From Tritrichomonas musculus (taxonomy: Eukaryota > Parabasalia > Tritrichomonadida > Tritrichomonadidae), in NCBI GenBank assembly GCA_039105265.1, contig JAPFFF010000005.1, positions 3,581,501 to 3,645,500 on the forward strand: DNA of 64,000 nt, written 5' to 3'. Positions 62,363-64,000 of the stretch are shown here, piece by piece. The position numbers were made by a program, and so were the translations under genes. How positions within the stretch are numbered: the first letter of the stretch is position 1; each line of letters starts with the position of its first letter. The notes under the pieces were generated by a model. It did no database searches, had not been told where the DNA came from, and saw nothing but the letters and a program-made list of their open reading frames with translations.

Positions 62363-63999
62363 ATAGAGGTGCGGACACCTACTTTACATTTTTAACGTTT
62401 ATAAAAATATGTATATCTTTTTATGTATTAATAATTACTAAATAACATTTTGATATTATATTCTAGTGCACTTGTTTTATATATTTATTATTTAAATGTT
62501 TTAAAATATCAATTATATAAGTTATAATAACACAAACAAGTATCCTATGAAAATAACCCAATCCAGCCACCTGATGGATGGATTGAAATTATAATGATTA
62601 ATTATTATATATATTGGAAATTAATGATTAATTATGCATTTTGTTATTTTATAAATATTTCATATTTTGTTAAAAAGTTCATTTTAATGAGTTTTTACAT
62701 ACTCTTCCCGCCCTACAAGTGAGAATACGTTTTATTTATTTCTTACGTTAAATATACGTTTTTTCTTTCACCTCAATTTCTTCTCAATTTGGATAGGAGC
62801 TTAACGGTAATAAAATAATATTCAAAATATCTCAAAAAATCAATTATTATTTCTATATTTAAAGCATGTTATTATTTTATTATATAAATTATTTTAATGA
62901 TAAAAGAAAATAAAGAAAAAATAAGAGGTTGAAAAAAAATAATTTTTAATATTTTATTGTTAGAAAATGTTTTGGGATTTATGACAGTCCATTTAATAGT
63001 ACGGGAAGTATAAGCGTTAATACTATTTTATCTATTTGGATTGGATTTTTTTCCATTGAAAATCATCATTATTGATTGGTAAATATTATTAGACTGTTTA
63101 ACTATTTGCTAATGGCATGCGACAAATTGAAAAGGTCATATGATATGAATTTAATTTGTTCATATAATATTTTAAAATTTATGAAAAAATAAAAAATTTT
63201 TGCATATTTGCAAATTTTTAAAAGATTGGAAGGTTTTCGGAAAATTTAACATAACGTATGATATTAACATCTAGATAAAGGTTTTAATTACCAAATAATA
63301 AAAGATCGATGACTTTTTTTATAAATGGTTTGTAACAATTTGAATAAAACTTTGTCAAAACAAACGAATAAGCGAGAAATCTGATTTATTTGGCATGAGA
63401 TAAATTGATTTTAATGAGTTAAATGCAAAAAAATAAGTTTGTAAAAGACAAATAATAAGCAATAAGTGAGGAAAAAGTAAAAAGATGATAATAAGTTCAA
63501 AATGAGTCATAAAAGCTAAAAAATGGAGTAATAACAACTGTTCATGATTAAAAAAGATATAAAATCTTGAAATAAAATTGAAAATATCTTCTTAATAAAA
63601 AAGAGGAAAAAAAAACTTGGAAATTATTAATAAAGCATGTATCTTTAAAAAATATACCATAAAAAAGGTTAACAAACCAAAATAAAGGAAAAATATGTAT
63701 CATCCTAAAATCTGCCCATTTAGAACTTTGCAAAAGGTTCCACCTCCTTAAAAAAACTTTTATGTTGTATTGAAAAGAAAAAAGATAAAAGTTTTTGCTT
63801 TGAAATTTGATAATTTTCTAAAAAGTTAAAATCTGCCCACTTTTTTTGAATTGGCACCTAGTGGTTATAGAACTATCTCTATATTTAAATAAATAATTGA
63901 CTGTTAATGTTTGACGAGTTGTTTTTAAGAAGATGTAAAATTAAATTTGAGCATATACAACATTTGTGCAAAAGATTGGTTCAATATGTAAATATAACA
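62363..63999. other. Non-coding AT-rich tail of the window
   Basis: No convincing gene. GAGGTGCGGACACCTAC at about 62365 contains a small palindrome and may be the start of another element. AAAATCTGCCCA followed by T or C and then TT occurs twice as a direct repeat (about 63707 and 63829). Two 60-61-codon minus-strand ORFs at 63355-63733 are Phe/Leu/Ile-rich and look like chance ORFs on a purine-rich strand. Confidence 0.45.
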
Positions 64000-64000
64000 T

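Noticed and set aside
63355..63733. Two 60-61 codon minus-strand ORFs near the window end
   Set aside because: Phe/Leu/Ile-rich readings of a purine-rich plus strand with no conserved-looking features.

Overview
The window reads as chromosomal DNA of an AT-rich unicellular eukaryote, most likely a trichomonad parabasalid (Tritrichomonas-like). The reasons are long uninterrupted ORFs, AT-rich intergenic DNA, a broken gene with the N-terminus typical of the large trichomonad ankyrin/DUF3447 family, two giant BEACH-domain proteins, TCATA initiator-like motifs 10-55 nt upstream of several start codons, and very many DNA transposons. The species is an inference; no rRNA or tRNA gene was recognised.

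Layout. 1-9664 is one inverted-repeat (foldback) structure: about 730-bp single-copy outer arms, then satellite arrays built from 17/18-bp words (about 3.9 kb left, 2.1 kb right, opposite orientation), around a 2.2-kb spacer with a nested mariner-type MITE, a decayed gene and the 5' piece of an ankyrin-family gene. 9665-12960 is gene-free and holds a decayed membrane-protein pseudogene and two nested non-autonomous transposons. 12975-24280 carries minus-strand genes: a dual-specificity phosphatase, a 2643-aa BEACH protein and a PROPPIN-like WD40 protein. 24281-27351 is non-coding with several inverted-repeat elements. 27352-31441 has three plus-strand genes: a TBC Rab-GAP and two disordered proteins of unknown role. 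After a 1.46-kb MITE comes a second giant BEACH protein (33366-41846), then a small unknown gene, an Erv46/ERGIC3 homologue and a long coiled-coil protein. Several host genes (BEACH x2, PROPPIN, TBC, Erv46) belong to membrane-traffic or autophagy families, but no operon-like link is implied.

46953-63999 is mostly mobile DNA: small Tc1/mariner-type elements, a 1.45-kb TIR element, an intact hAT-type transposase ORF, and the remains of a virus-like (Maverick/Polinton or Polinton-like-virus type) element at about 52970-60892. The latter has a retroviral-type integrase, a D5-like SF3 helicase and short charged ORFs on both strands, nearly all broken by one in-frame TAA or a frameshift. A second foldback element (53521-57247) with 121-bp satellite arms sits inside one of its genes. 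It is flanked by a perfect 10-bp direct repeat, and removing it plus one repeat copy restores the reading frame. The helicase gene is cut at 60900 by another transposon, itself interrupted by a nested TA-flanked element; the copy at 12008-12404 supplies the empty site.

The two foldback elements, unrelated in sequence but alike in plan (satellite arms of unequal length around a spacer with decayed genes), and the degenerate virus-like element they sit among are the most notable content.
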